A stretch of DNA of 64,000 nt from a virus, in the IMG/VR virus record IMGVR_UViG_3300033273_000513, positions 1-64,000 of that record, one strand, 5' to 3'. How positions within the stretch are numbered: the first letter of the stretch is position 1; each line of letters opens with the position of its first letter. Below are positions 56,979 to 64,000 of the stretch, piece after piece. The position numbers and the translations under genes are program-made. Below the pieces are notes generated by a model that made no database searches, was not told the origin of the DNA, and saw only the letters and a list, made by a program, of their open reading frames with translations.

Positions 56979-57180
56979 GCGCTTATGAGCACTCTACCAT
57001 AAGCAGTTCGTGATGTCAAGGGGGGCGCAGTTGTCCCCCCTACGAGTGCTCGAATGAGCAGGGTTTTATGGGGGTGTTTATGTAAGCGCGAAGCGCGTAT
57101 CAAAAAACGCTAACTTCCCTAACCTACAACGAACCAAAAACGCGCTCGTTATTTACTTTCATATAAAAATTTTTTGCCCC
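56979..57180. other. Non-coding block with several inverted repeats
   Basis: GAGCACTC and GAGTGCTC (8-bp arms) enclose a second hairpin GGGGGG/CCCCCC; then GCGCGAAGCGCG, an AT-rich stretch with ATATAAAAATTTTTT. No gene is seen. The G/C hairpin could terminate transcription; the set as a whole could be an origin- or partition-like region. Confidence 0.45.
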
Positions 57181-57324
57181 ATGAAAACTCTGGCCAACCT
57201 TTTACTAGGACTCTTTGCGTTCAACTATACTTCTGCGTCCCTCCGACCAAGAAACTCCAAGATTGGTCGAAGGTCAAACTATGACTCCTCTGAGTATAGG
57301 ATACCGAACAATGGAGGGTTGTAG
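57181..57324 (+). CDS. Possible small exported protein, 47 aa
   Basis: ATG 57181 opens a frame with a signal-peptide-like start (M-K-T-L-A-N-L-L-L-G-L-F-A-F-N-Y-T-S-A) and a polar Arg/Asn-rich end. No Shine-Dalgarno is visible and a GACCAA/TTGGTC inverted repeat lies within it, so it may be non-coding. Confidence 0.35.
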   Translation: MKTLANLLLGLFAFNYTSASLRPRNSKIGRRSNYDSSEYRIPNNGGL

Positions 57325-57350
57325 ACAAAAACTAAATATTGCAGTATGAT
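57322..57350 (+). promoter_or_regulatory. Sigma70-type promoter before the glycosyltransferase
   Basis: TAGACA (57322-57327), 17-base spacer, TATGAT (57345-57350), 24 bases before ATG 57374. Matches 5 of 6 bases in each box. Confidence 0.65.
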
Positions 57351-57373
57351 GTTGAGGTAACCTTCACATAATT

Positions 57374-58138
57374 ATGGCTAAAGGATTCAAAGTTATTCCC
57401 AAAGAGACTGAACCAAAAGAAGAGTGGGATTACGACGCGATCAAGGAACGAGTCAAAGGTAAGAGTATTGTATTCTGCCTACCTGGTCGTGGGTGTTCTT
57501 ATATCTTTCTGAAAAATTTTGTACAACTTGCATTTGATCTTGTACAGAACGGCACACAGATTCAGATTTCCCAAGATTATAGTTCAATGGTTAACTTTGC
57601 ACGATGCAAAGTACTCGGAGCGAATGTTCTGAGGGGACCGAAACAAATTCCTTGGGATGGTAAACTGAAGTATGACTATCAACTGTGGATTGATAGTGAC
57701 ATTGTGTTTGATACGAATAAGTTCTGGCAACTGATTGATCTTGCGATTCCTGCAGAGGGAGAGGAGAAAGAGATTGTTGCTGGATGGTATGCAACTGAGG
57801 ATGGCCACACAACATCTGTTGCACACTGGTTGGATGAGGAAGACTTCGCAAAGAATGGTGGAGTCATGAATCATGAAACAGTGGAGAGTATCAGTCGAAA
57901 GAAGAAACCATTCATTGTAGACTACACAGGTTTTGGATGGGTACTGATCAAACACGGTGTCTTCGAACGATTGGAGTATCCATGGTTTGCACCGAAGATG
58001 CAGGTGTTCGAATCAGGGAATGTCCAAGACATGTGTGGTGAGGATGTCAGTTTCTGTCTCGATGCCAAGAAAGAAGGTATCGTGACGTGGTGCGATCCAC
58101 GCATCAGAGTTGGTCACGAAAAGACGAGGGTAATCTGA
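57374..58138 (+). CDS. GT-A fold glycosyltransferase
   Basis: 254 aa. The metal/nucleotide-sugar D-x-D motif is W-I-D-S-D-I-V-F (D107, D109), followed by an acceptor-site-type G-E-D-V-S-F-C (222-228) and a conserved-type H248. Likely transfers a sugar to phage DNA, protein or host surface glycan; substrate unknown. Led by its own promoter, and shares one base with the next start. Confidence 0.82.
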   Translation: MAKGFKVIPKETEPKEEWDYDAIKERVKGKSIVFCLPGRGCSYIFLKNFVQLAFDLVQNGTQIQISQDYSSMVNFARCKVLGANVLRGPKQIPWDGKLKYDYQLWIDSDIVFDTNKFWQLIDLAIPAEGEEKEIVAGWYATEDGHTTSVAHWLDEEDFAKNGGVMNHETVESISRKKKPFIVDYTGFGWVLIKHGVFERLEYPWFAPKMQVFESGNVQDMCGEDVSFCLDAKKEGIVTWCDPRIRVGHEKTRVI

Positions 58139-58317
58139 TGTCTGAGAAACGTTTCAAGTTAGTGTATGAAGGGCGGGATCTCTCGACTCTTCTGAGTGAG
58201 GAAGGAAAGTTTGAAGCGATGCAAAAACTTTCGATTTGGTTTGATGAGGGTCGTGAAGGTGCGATCGATCCTGATAAAGTAAAAGTCATTGATGTATTGG
58301 AGGAGAGTGAGTCCTGA
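58138..58317 (+). CDS. Hypothetical protein, 59 aa
   Basis: Starts in the stop of the glycosyltransferase. F-K-L-V-Y-E-G-R-D-L then an acidic helical end. Unknown. Confidence 0.64.
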   Translation: MSEKRFKLVYEGRDLSTLLSEEGKFEAMQKLSIWFDEGREGAIDPDKVKVIDVLEESES

Positions 58318-58463
58318 TGGCAAAGTCTAAAGTTGGTCTGAGTGGTGGAGTGTTTGTACAGTCTGAACCGAAAAAAACTCGACAAGGACAAGGAAAACAC
58401 ACATTGTATAGCGCAACCTCTCGCAATAAAGCGAAGAAACCCTATCGCGGTCAAGGCAAGTAA
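58317..58463 (+). CDS. Basic Gly/Lys-rich protein, 48 aa
   Basis: K-K-T-R-Q-G-Q-G-K-H-T and K-K-P-Y-R-G-Q-G-K repeats, resembling in style the partial basic protein at the left edge. Overlaps by one base. Possibly a DNA- or RNA-binding peptide. Confidence 0.62.
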   Translation: MAKSKVGLSGGVFVQSEPKKTRQGQGKHTLYSATSRNKAKKPYRGQGK

Positions 58464-58465
58464 TC

Positions 58466-58618
58466 ATGGATGCAGCAGTTGAAGCCTGGAACACCATGGG
58501 GTGGTTTGAGGGTGTTTTGTTTACTGGATGGATCGTTGGTTTGTATTGGGCGAAGTTGAAATTGGATCAACGTTTTTCTCGTCGAACCGTCTATCGAATT
58601 AAGATGGAAGATGATTAA
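58466..58618 (+). CDS. Small membrane protein, 50 aa
   Basis: One hydrophobic stretch (G-V-L-F-T-G-W-I-V-G-L-Y-W-A) followed by a basic C-terminus. Its stop overlaps a TTAAATAG late-type motif. Unknown. Confidence 0.6.
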   Translation: MDAAVEAWNTMGWFEGVLFTGWIVGLYWAKLKLDQRFSRRTVYRIKMEDD

Positions 58619-58642
58619 ATAGAAGAAGACATAAAACTTTAT

Positions 58643-59320
58643 ATGGCTTGTTTGATTGCAAATCTTCCTTCACAGGAAGTCTGGGTTCGTAAAGAATATT
58701 TGACGGATCATCAAAGCGGTCATGGAGAGTTCGTCAAGGGCGTCTGGGTATCGGTCAAATCGATTCCTGGACGCGCTTTTTATTTTGAGACATACTTACC
58801 AGAGTATGCAGCAATGTACGATAAACTCCCCATCAGTGCGTTTGTGGCGGATCCTGAGACTCCTTCACCTGATATGAGTCTACCTAACCTACAATTCTGG
58901 AATTGTATGGATTACGGCGTCGTTTCAGTGGACAAGAAGTTCATCGGTAGTATGAACTTTGAGTGTTATACCAGAGATCATGGTAATGTCAAAGGCACAT
59001 ATATTTGTACGATAGATAATTATCATCATGATCCAGATTATGTGGATTGGGCTACGAGTGAAAATCCCGCAGAACACAAGTCACACAACCTGATTGAACT
59101 TGAGAATGGACAATACGCATTGTATCCAAACAATCGATTGCGTATCTATGATAACAGTTTGACACCTGAGACACCCAAGATGCCTGATTTCAAGGTATCG
59201 ACTCAATATTATCAAGTTGAGAATGGATTTGATCGTCTCGGCATGGGTCGTGAGGATGAATATTTTTGGAAAACATCAAAAGAACGCCAAACGGAGGAAA
59301 AAAATGACACCGAACAATGA
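58643..59320 (+). CDS. Conserved-type cyanophage protein before gp25, 225 aa
   Basis: Mixed alpha/beta, Trp/Tyr-rich, with W-V-S-V-K-S-I-P-G-R-A-F-Y-F and a long middle containing N-Y-H-H-D-P-D-Y-V-D-W. It precedes gp25-gp6 and overlaps the next gene by 17 bases, so it may be a baseplate or assembly factor. No family known to me. Confidence 0.72.
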   Translation: MACLIANLPSQEVWVRKEYLTDHQSGHGEFVKGVWVSVKSIPGRAFYFETYLPEYAAMYDKLPISAFVADPETPSPDMSLPNLQFWNCMDYGVVSVDKKFIGSMNFECYTRDHGNVKGTYICTIDNYHHDPDYVDWATSENPAEHKSHNLIELENGQYALYPNNRLRIYDNSLTPETPKMPDFKVSTQYYQVENGFDRLGMGREDEYFWKTSKERQTEEKNDTEQ

Positions 59321-59477
59321 TTTTCTTGACAATTTAGCGAATGATCAGTATCAAAAACTGATTCAAGAAGTGTATAATGATGACATGTTGAAGAAAACGA
59401 CAAAAAATAAGAACAATAACGAATTGATCGAACGAATTGAAGAGGAAGATAGTTCGGAAGGTAAACAAGTGCTCTAA
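59304..59477 (+). CDS. Small acidic helical protein, 57 aa
   Basis: ATG 59304 follows GGAGGAAAAAA, a strong ribosome site inside the previous gene. Lys/Glu/Asn-rich helix throughout. Unknown. Confidence 0.65.
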   Translation: MTPNNDFLDNLANDQYQKLIQEVYNDDMLKKTTKNKNNNELIERIEEEDSSEGKQVL

Positions 59478-59482
59478 TTTCT

Positions 59483-59492
59483 GTCTAAATAT
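59483..59492 (+). promoter_or_regulatory. Late-type motif CTAAATATAA before gp25
   Basis: Lies in the 41-bp gap before the gp25 GTG start; partial match to TATAAATA, at 27-36 bases from the start. Confidence 0.4.
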
Positions 59493-59518
59493 AAAGAGGT
59501 TAGACCAGATTCGTATCC

Positions 59519-59917
59519 GTGGCAGGTATTTCAAGGACATTTAAAGACATTAGTTTGTCTTTTAAACGTCATCCAGTGACGAATGATATCATTTCGTTGA
59601 AAAATGAGGATGCAATTAAACGTTCAATACAGAATATCGTCCTGACAATGGTTGGTGAGAAAGCATTTGTGCCATATTTTGGTACAAATGTGAATGACTC
59701 TCTGTTCAACTTGAATACTTCTGTTGAAGCTGTGGGTTTGAAAGAACAAATTACCACAGCAATCAACAATTTTGAACCAAGAGTCAATAATCTGAACATT
59801 ACTGTCACGGTTGATGCGGATAGTAACGACATGTACGCAACAATTGAGTACGATATCATTGGTCTTCCTGTTCCTACTCAAGGAGTAGAGGTTCTTCTTT
59901 TCCCGGCTAGAGTATAA
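59519..59917 (+). CDS. gp25: Baseplate wedge protein gp25
   Basis: 132 aa, GTG start, the same size as T4 gp25. The gp25/lysozyme-like W-family features are the N-terminal strand, N-E-D-A-I-K-R-S-I-Q-N-I-V, G-E-K-A-F-V-P-Y-F-G-T-N-V and the conserved F-E-P-R-V (91-95). It nucleates the sheath on the baseplate. Shares one base with gp6. Confidence 0.95.
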   Translation: MAGISRTFKDISLSFKRHPVTNDIISLKNEDAIKRSIQNIVLTMVGEKAFVPYFGTNVNDSLFNLNTSVEAVGLKEQITTAINNFEPRVNNLNITVTVDADSNDMYATIEYDIIGLPVPTQGVEVLLFPARV

Positions 59918-61947
59918 TGGCTTTCGGTCAATACGTAAATTTAGATTTTGATCAGATCAAAGAGTCTATTAGAGACTATTTGAGGTCGAACACGACTTTT
60001 ACTGATTATGATTTTGAAGGGTCTAACCTTTCGGTGTTGATTGATGCGTTGGCATATAACACATACATCACCGCCTACAACACAAACATGGCGGCGAACG
60101 AAAGTTTTCTTGATTCTGCGACGTTAAGAGAGAATGTTGTCTCTCTCGCACGTAATATTGGTTATGTTCCACGTTCTCGTCGTTCTGCAAGAGCGAGAAT
60201 CTCATTTAGTTTGAGTGGATTGACCGAAACTGTCACAGCCACGTTGAAAGCTGGTCTGGTTTGTAATGGTTCTGCAGCAAATACAAGTTATATTTTCTCT
60301 CTTCCCGAAGACATCACGGTAAATGTCGTCGATGGTGTCGCAAAATTCGAAAATATTGAAATTTATGAGGGATTATTCGTCACTCAGAACTTCACGACGG
60401 ATTCTTCTCTCTATAATCAACGATATATTCTCAATAATTCCTTTATTGACACTGAAACTCTTCAAGTTAAGGTCAAAACTGACGAAAATGCGAATGTCGC
60501 AGTCACTTATAAGGGTATTGACAACATTATTGGTATCACTTCGACCTCTTCTTCGTACTTATTGCAAGAAATTGAAGATGAAAGGTACGAAGTTCTGTTT
60601 GGTGACGGAATTATCGGTAAAAAACTGTCAAATGGCAACTACGTTTCTGCAACTTACATCACGACATCAGGCCGTGAAGGAAATGGAGCGTCACAATTCA
60701 GTTTTATTGGTCGTTTGATTAATCAAGACGGTGGAAGTATTGATCCATCCGCAGTTTCTCTGGTTACGACGAACGAACCAGCACGCGATGGAGACGATAT
60801 TGAGTCAATTTCGTCAATTAAGTATTACGCACCAAGAATTTACTCGTCTCAGTACCGAGCCGTGACCGCATCGGACTATGAAGGCATTCTGGCATACATT
60901 TATCCGAACATTGAGTCCGTTTCTGCGTATGGTGGAGAAGAATTAACACCTCCAAGGTTCGGAAAAGTGTTTATTTCTGCAAAACCCAGAAATGGCGACT
61001 TTTTGTCTGACTTCACCAAACGTGATTTAGTCCAAAAACTGAAAAGTTACGCTGTTGCGGGTATTGTACCCGAATTTATCGATCTGAAGTACCTTTATGT
61101 TGAACTGGACTCCTTTGTTTATTATAACACAAACTTCAGTAATGATCCAAACCAGTTGAAAACGCTTGTATCGAGCACTTTGACTCAATATTCGCGTTCC
61201 ATCGATGTAAACAAGTTTGGTGGTCGATTTAAGTATAGTAGAACACAAACTTTGATTGATGGTTCTGACGCATCTGTCACTTCCAACATCACCAGAGTCA
61301 AAATGAGAAGAAATCTCATTTCTGAACTCGGAAAACAAGCTCAGTATGAACTTTGTTTTGGAAATCAATTCCACATTGCAGAATCTTCGTATAACATCGT
61401 TTCTACAGGATTCAAGATTGATGGAATCAATGATGTCGTCTATATGGCAGACGAAGTGATTGATAAGAAACGTGGTCGTCTGTTCTTCTTCACTTATACT
61501 GATGGTGGCACTCCAAATATCATCAAACGAAACGCCGGCACGGTCAAATATGACATCGGTGAAATTCTTATAGATACTGTAAATATTGTTTCTACAAACA
61601 TTTCGAATAATGTTGTTGAAGTTCAAGCCATTCCACATTCTAACGATGTAGTTGGTCTTAGAGACTTGTACATTAAGTTTGATATGACAAATACCAACAT
61701 TACGATGGTACAAGACATTATTTCTTCTGGTGAAAACACATCTGGTTCCAGATTCACAAGAGAGTCTAGTTATAATGTTCCAACATACGTTAGAAACTCC
61801 AAATCGCCAATTTCTAGTACTGCATTGACCACTGTGGCATCAAGTGCAACGTCAACCAGAGCGGTATCAAGTACAACCGCGTCATCTACGACATCAACGT
61901 CAACTTCAACATCAACTTCTAGCGGAACATCCAGTTCTTCCTACTAA
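59917..61947 (+). CDS. gp6: Baseplate wedge protein gp6 (J family)
   Basis: 676 aa, near T4 gp6 (660). N-terminal F-E-G-S-N-L-S-V-L-I-D-A-L-A-Y-N-T and A-R-N-I-G-Y-V-P-R-S-R-R-S-A-R-A are classic. Middle Y-A-P-R-I-Y-S-S-Q-Y-R-A-V-T-A-S-D-Y-E is the J-type core. The last ~45 residues are almost only Ser/Thr, an odd low-complexity tail. Confidence 0.95.
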   Translation: MAFGQYVNLDFDQIKESIRDYLRSNTTFTDYDFEGSNLSVLIDALAYNTYITAYNTNMAANESFLDSATLRENVVSLARNIGYVPRSRRSARARISFSLSGLTETVTATLKAGLVCNGSAANTSYIFSLPEDITVNVVDGVAKFENIEIYEGLFVTQNFTTDSSLYNQRYILNNSFIDTETLQVKVKTDENANVAVTYKGIDNIIGITSTSSSYLLQEIEDERYEVLFGDGIIGKKLSNGNYVSATYITTSGREGNGASQFSFIGRLINQDGGSIDPSAVSLVTTNEPARDGDDIESISSIKYYAPRIYSSQYRAVTASDYEGILAYIYPNIESVSAYGGEELTPPRFGKVFISAKPRNGDFLSDFTKRDLVQKLKSYAVAGIVPEFIDLKYLYVELDSFVYYNTNFSNDPNQLKTLVSSTLTQYSRSIDVNKFGGRFKYSRTQTLIDGSDASVTSNITRVKMRRNLISELGKQAQYELCFGNQFHIAESSYNIVSTGFKIDGINDVVYMADEVIDKKRGRLFFFTYTDGGTPNIIKRNAGTVKYDIGEILIDTVNIVSTNISNNVVEVQAIPHSNDVVGLRDLYIKFDMTNTNITMVQDIISSGENTSGSRFTRESSYNVPTYVRNSKSPISSTALTTVASSATSTRAVSSTTASSTTSTSTSTSTSSGTSSSSY

Positions 61948-61962
61948 TAGCGGAAAATATAA

Positions 61963-64000
61963 ATGATCGACACCTCTATCCAAAGAGTTAAAATTAGCCA
62001 GGTAATTGAAAATCAATTACCTGAATTTGTTCAGGCAGAAAATCCACTTTTTGTGGATTTCATGAAACAATATTATGTTTCACAAGAATTTCAGGGTGGA
62101 ACAGTTGATCTTGGAGAAAATATTGATCGATATACAAAATTACAAACCTTTGTTGGTTCCGCAACAACGGTATGCACTGGATTAAGCACAGATACTAAAT
62201 CTTTTTCGTCAACTATTCATGTTGACACCACAGATGGATATCCTGCAAAGTATGGTCTCTTAAAAATTGATGATGAGATCATTACATACACTGGACTGAC
62301 CACAAACACCTTCACAGGGTGCGTCAGAGGGTTCAGTGGCGTCGATTCTCTGAAGAGATCTGATAGACCCGACCTGTTGTCATTTAAGAGCACGGTTGGT
62401 GCAGCTCACACTGGTGGAACGAAGGTATATAATCTTTCTAATCTCTTCCTTCAGAAGTTTTTTGATAAACTGAAGGATACGTTTGCGAATGGGTTCCAAA
62501 ACAGAACACTTACTGGTGATCTAGACCAGGTTAACTTTGTTCGTCAAGTCAAGGACTTCTATAAGACAAAAGGTACAGAAGAGTCTTATAAAATCCTGTT
62601 CAAAGTCTTATTTGGTGATGATGTCAATATCATCAAACCATCTGATTTTCTTTTAAGACCATCTGATGCAGATTATCGCATCACTAATGATCTATTGGTA
62701 AAAGTTATTACAGGTGATCCTCTTTCTTTGAAGGGTTCTACTCTTTTCCAAGATAAGGACGAAAAAGATAATCGTATTCAAGGAGCTTCGGGCGCAATCT
62801 CCGAAATATCTGATTTTGTCTACGGTGGAGACCACTATTATCAGATTGGATTGTCTAGAGAATCGGTTGAGGGTTCTTTTGTCATTCCAGGTAGGACTAG
62901 GTTCACAGATAACGTTTCAGTGGGTGCCACGGTCCTTACAGTGGACACTACGGTGGGATTCCCTACCACTGGTGTATTAAACTGTATTGATAAGAACGGC
63001 ACTATTGGTGTAGTTACTTACACTGACAAGAGTTCTACACAATTCATTGGTGTTGATCCAATGATCACCGATTATGCAATCGGCAATGAAGTCAGATACA
63101 ATAATGTTGCGTATGGATATTCTGCAGCCAATGTCAATGACAAAATTGAAGTTGTCATCACTGGTGTTCTTGCCAACATGCAACTTCCACCAGATGGAAT
63201 TTATTTTGAACAGGGAGACAAGATTAGAGTTGGCACACCTGGTCTCTTAACGAGTCCAGAGGATCCAAACTTCAACTCCTGGATGCATAATGTCTCGATC
63301 AAACATAATCCAACTGTTTTTGAACAAACATCAACAACTGGTGTTTATAATGTAGTAACCGCAGCAGCTCACGACTTCTTTGAGGAAGATTTTGTTGAAG
63401 TACTTGATGCTGATGAAAATTTACTTGGTGTAGGTAGAGTTAGTAGTGTTACTAGTAGTTCCACCTTTGTTCTGAGTGATCTACCAGGTCTGCAACCAAA
63501 TATTGACCTTGTTGAATTCATCAGAAGAAGACTGCATAGAGGTAACAGCACCGTTCACGATAACATTACCAAGTATACCACAGATATTCAAAACTCGTAT
63601 GATCATGAGACTTTAAATCCTCTGGCGAAACCGCCACACCCTCATGTATACGTAACATCTCCATCTATTCCAAGTTTGGGTGGTGAACCTATTACTGTCT
63701 CGGATCGTTCTATCACATGGACTGGTACGACTGGTGGAGACATCATTCAACTCATTCAAGTTACCGATGGTTCTAGAGACCATGGTTTCTACACAGGTGA
63801 AGTAATTACTTTCAATGTAATTCAGGGTGTTCTCGGAGAACTTGAGGACGGCAAGAATTATTTTGTAAAAAGAGAGAATTCTAACGAAATTCGACTTGCT
63901 GGATCTTTGTCCGACTTGGTAAACGAAGATTATGTCAGGGCTACTGGTCAGGGCACGTTTAAGATCTCCGTTCCTGAACTGGCTAACAAAAAACTTGAAA
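61963..64000 (+). CDS. gp7: Baseplate wedge protein gp7-like (3' end off window)
   Basis: At least 679 aa, open to the right edge. Start Q-R-V-K-I-S-Q-V-I-E-N-Q-L-P-E-F-V and the segment V-N-F-V-R-Q-V-K-D-F-Y-K-T-K-G-T-E-E-S-Y are typical of the large protein behind gp6 in cyanophages; later parts show paired beta domains with D-D-E-I-I-T-Y-T-G-L. T4 order (gp6, gp7, gp8) suggests gp7. An AATATAAATG context precedes the ATG. Confidence 0.75.
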   Translation, partial: MIDTSIQRVKISQVIENQLPEFVQAENPLFVDFMKQYYVSQEFQGGTVDLGENIDRYTKLQTFVGSATTVCTGLSTDTKSFSSTIHVDTTDGYPAKYGLLKIDDEIITYTGLTTNTFTGCVRGFSGVDSLKRSDRPDLLSFKSTVGAAHTGGTKVYNLSNLFLQKFFDKLKDTFANGFQNRTLTGDLDQVNFVRQVKDFYKTKGTEESYKILFKVLFGDDVNIIKPSDFLLRPSDADYRITNDLLVKVITGDPLSLKGSTLFQDKDEKDNRIQGASGAISEISDFVYGGDHYYQIGLSRESVEGSFVIPGRTRFTDNVSVGATVLTVDTTVGFPTTGVLNCIDKNGTIGVVTYTDKSSTQFIGVDPMITDYAIGNEVRYNNVAYGYSAANVNDKIEVVITGVLANMQLPPDGIYFEQGDKIRVGTPGLLTSPEDPNFNSWMHNVSIKHNPTVFEQTSTTGVYNVVTAAAHDFFEEDFVEVLDADENLLGVGRVSSVTSSSTFVLSDLPGLQPNIDLVEFIRRRLHRGNSTVHDNITKYTTDIQNSYDHETLNPLAKPPHPHVYVTSPSIPSLGGEPITVSDRSITWTGTTGGDIIQLIQVTDGSRDHGFYTGEVITFNVIQGVLGELEDGKNYFVKRENSNEIRLAGSLSDLVNEDYVRATGQGTFKISVPELANKKLE

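Noticed and set aside
1-64000. Prophage integrase, attachment sites or a CRISPR system
   Set aside because: No integrase, excision gene or att-like duplication was seen, which agrees with a lytic T4-like phage.

Overview
The window is a 64-kb piece of a T4-like cyanophage genome (a contractile-tailed myovirus of marine picocyanobacteria, most likely Synechococcus). The evidence is three host-type energy and carbon genes in a row (plastocyanin petE, transaldolase talC, plastid-type terminal oxidase), ThyX, PhoH, T4 core genes (gp33, gp59, gp32, gp53, gp48, gp4, gp54, gp26/51, gp5, gp25, gp6, UvsW), and dense packing with ATGA-type start/stop overlaps. Both ends cut through genes, so this is not a complete genome.

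Layout. (1) 1-9.6 kb, plus strand: metabolic genes, small proteins, an HNH endonuclease touching thyX, then phoH, a PD-(D/E)XK exonuclease, gp33 (late transcription), gp59 (helicase loader), a DUF1825-like protein and gp32. (2) 9.7-12.7 kb, minus strand: gp53, gp48, an unnamed structural protein and gp4, ending against gp32 at a hairpin terminator. (3) 12.7-22.9 kb, plus: gp54, gp26/gp51, two tape-measure-like proteins, a gp27-like hub protein, gp5 with a separate beta-rich spike-tip protein, and further virion proteins. (4) 22.9-24 kb: one tRNA gene, an HNH endonuclease and small proteins. (5) 24-43.9 kb: a large adhesin/tail-fibre cassette, including a 2216-residue protein. Most of its genes have their own ATAAATA late-promoter motif; four share a hairpin leader. 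(6) 44-49 kb: SprT-like protein, a Cys-His-Asp protein, ParB-like protein, GIY-YIG endonuclease, UvsW helicase, small genes. (7) 49-57.4 kb: many tiny early-type genes separated by a repeated terminator-plus-promoter module, a sugar-nucleotide dehydratase, and a non-coding block with a 34-bp-periodic repeat. (8) 57.4-64 kb: glycosyltransferase, small genes, then gp25, gp6 and a partial gp7-like baseplate wedge protein.

How it works together: the early genes redirect host electron flow and carbon and supply nucleotides, gp59/gp32/UvsW/exonuclease serve replication and recombination, gp33 switches transcription to late ATAAATA promoters, and the late genes build baseplate, tube, tape measure and fibres.

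Most interesting points: an intact slippery heptamer with an open -1 frame joining gp26 to gp51 just before the tape-measure genes (tail-assembly-chaperone-like frameshift); a cupredoxin-like domain with a full set of type-1 copper ligands at the end of the 2216-residue fibre protein; and six copies of an 11-bp word at exact 34-bp spacing next to AT-rich DNA (iteron or origin candidate). No search or folding program was run; all identities come from reading motifs, lengths and gene order.
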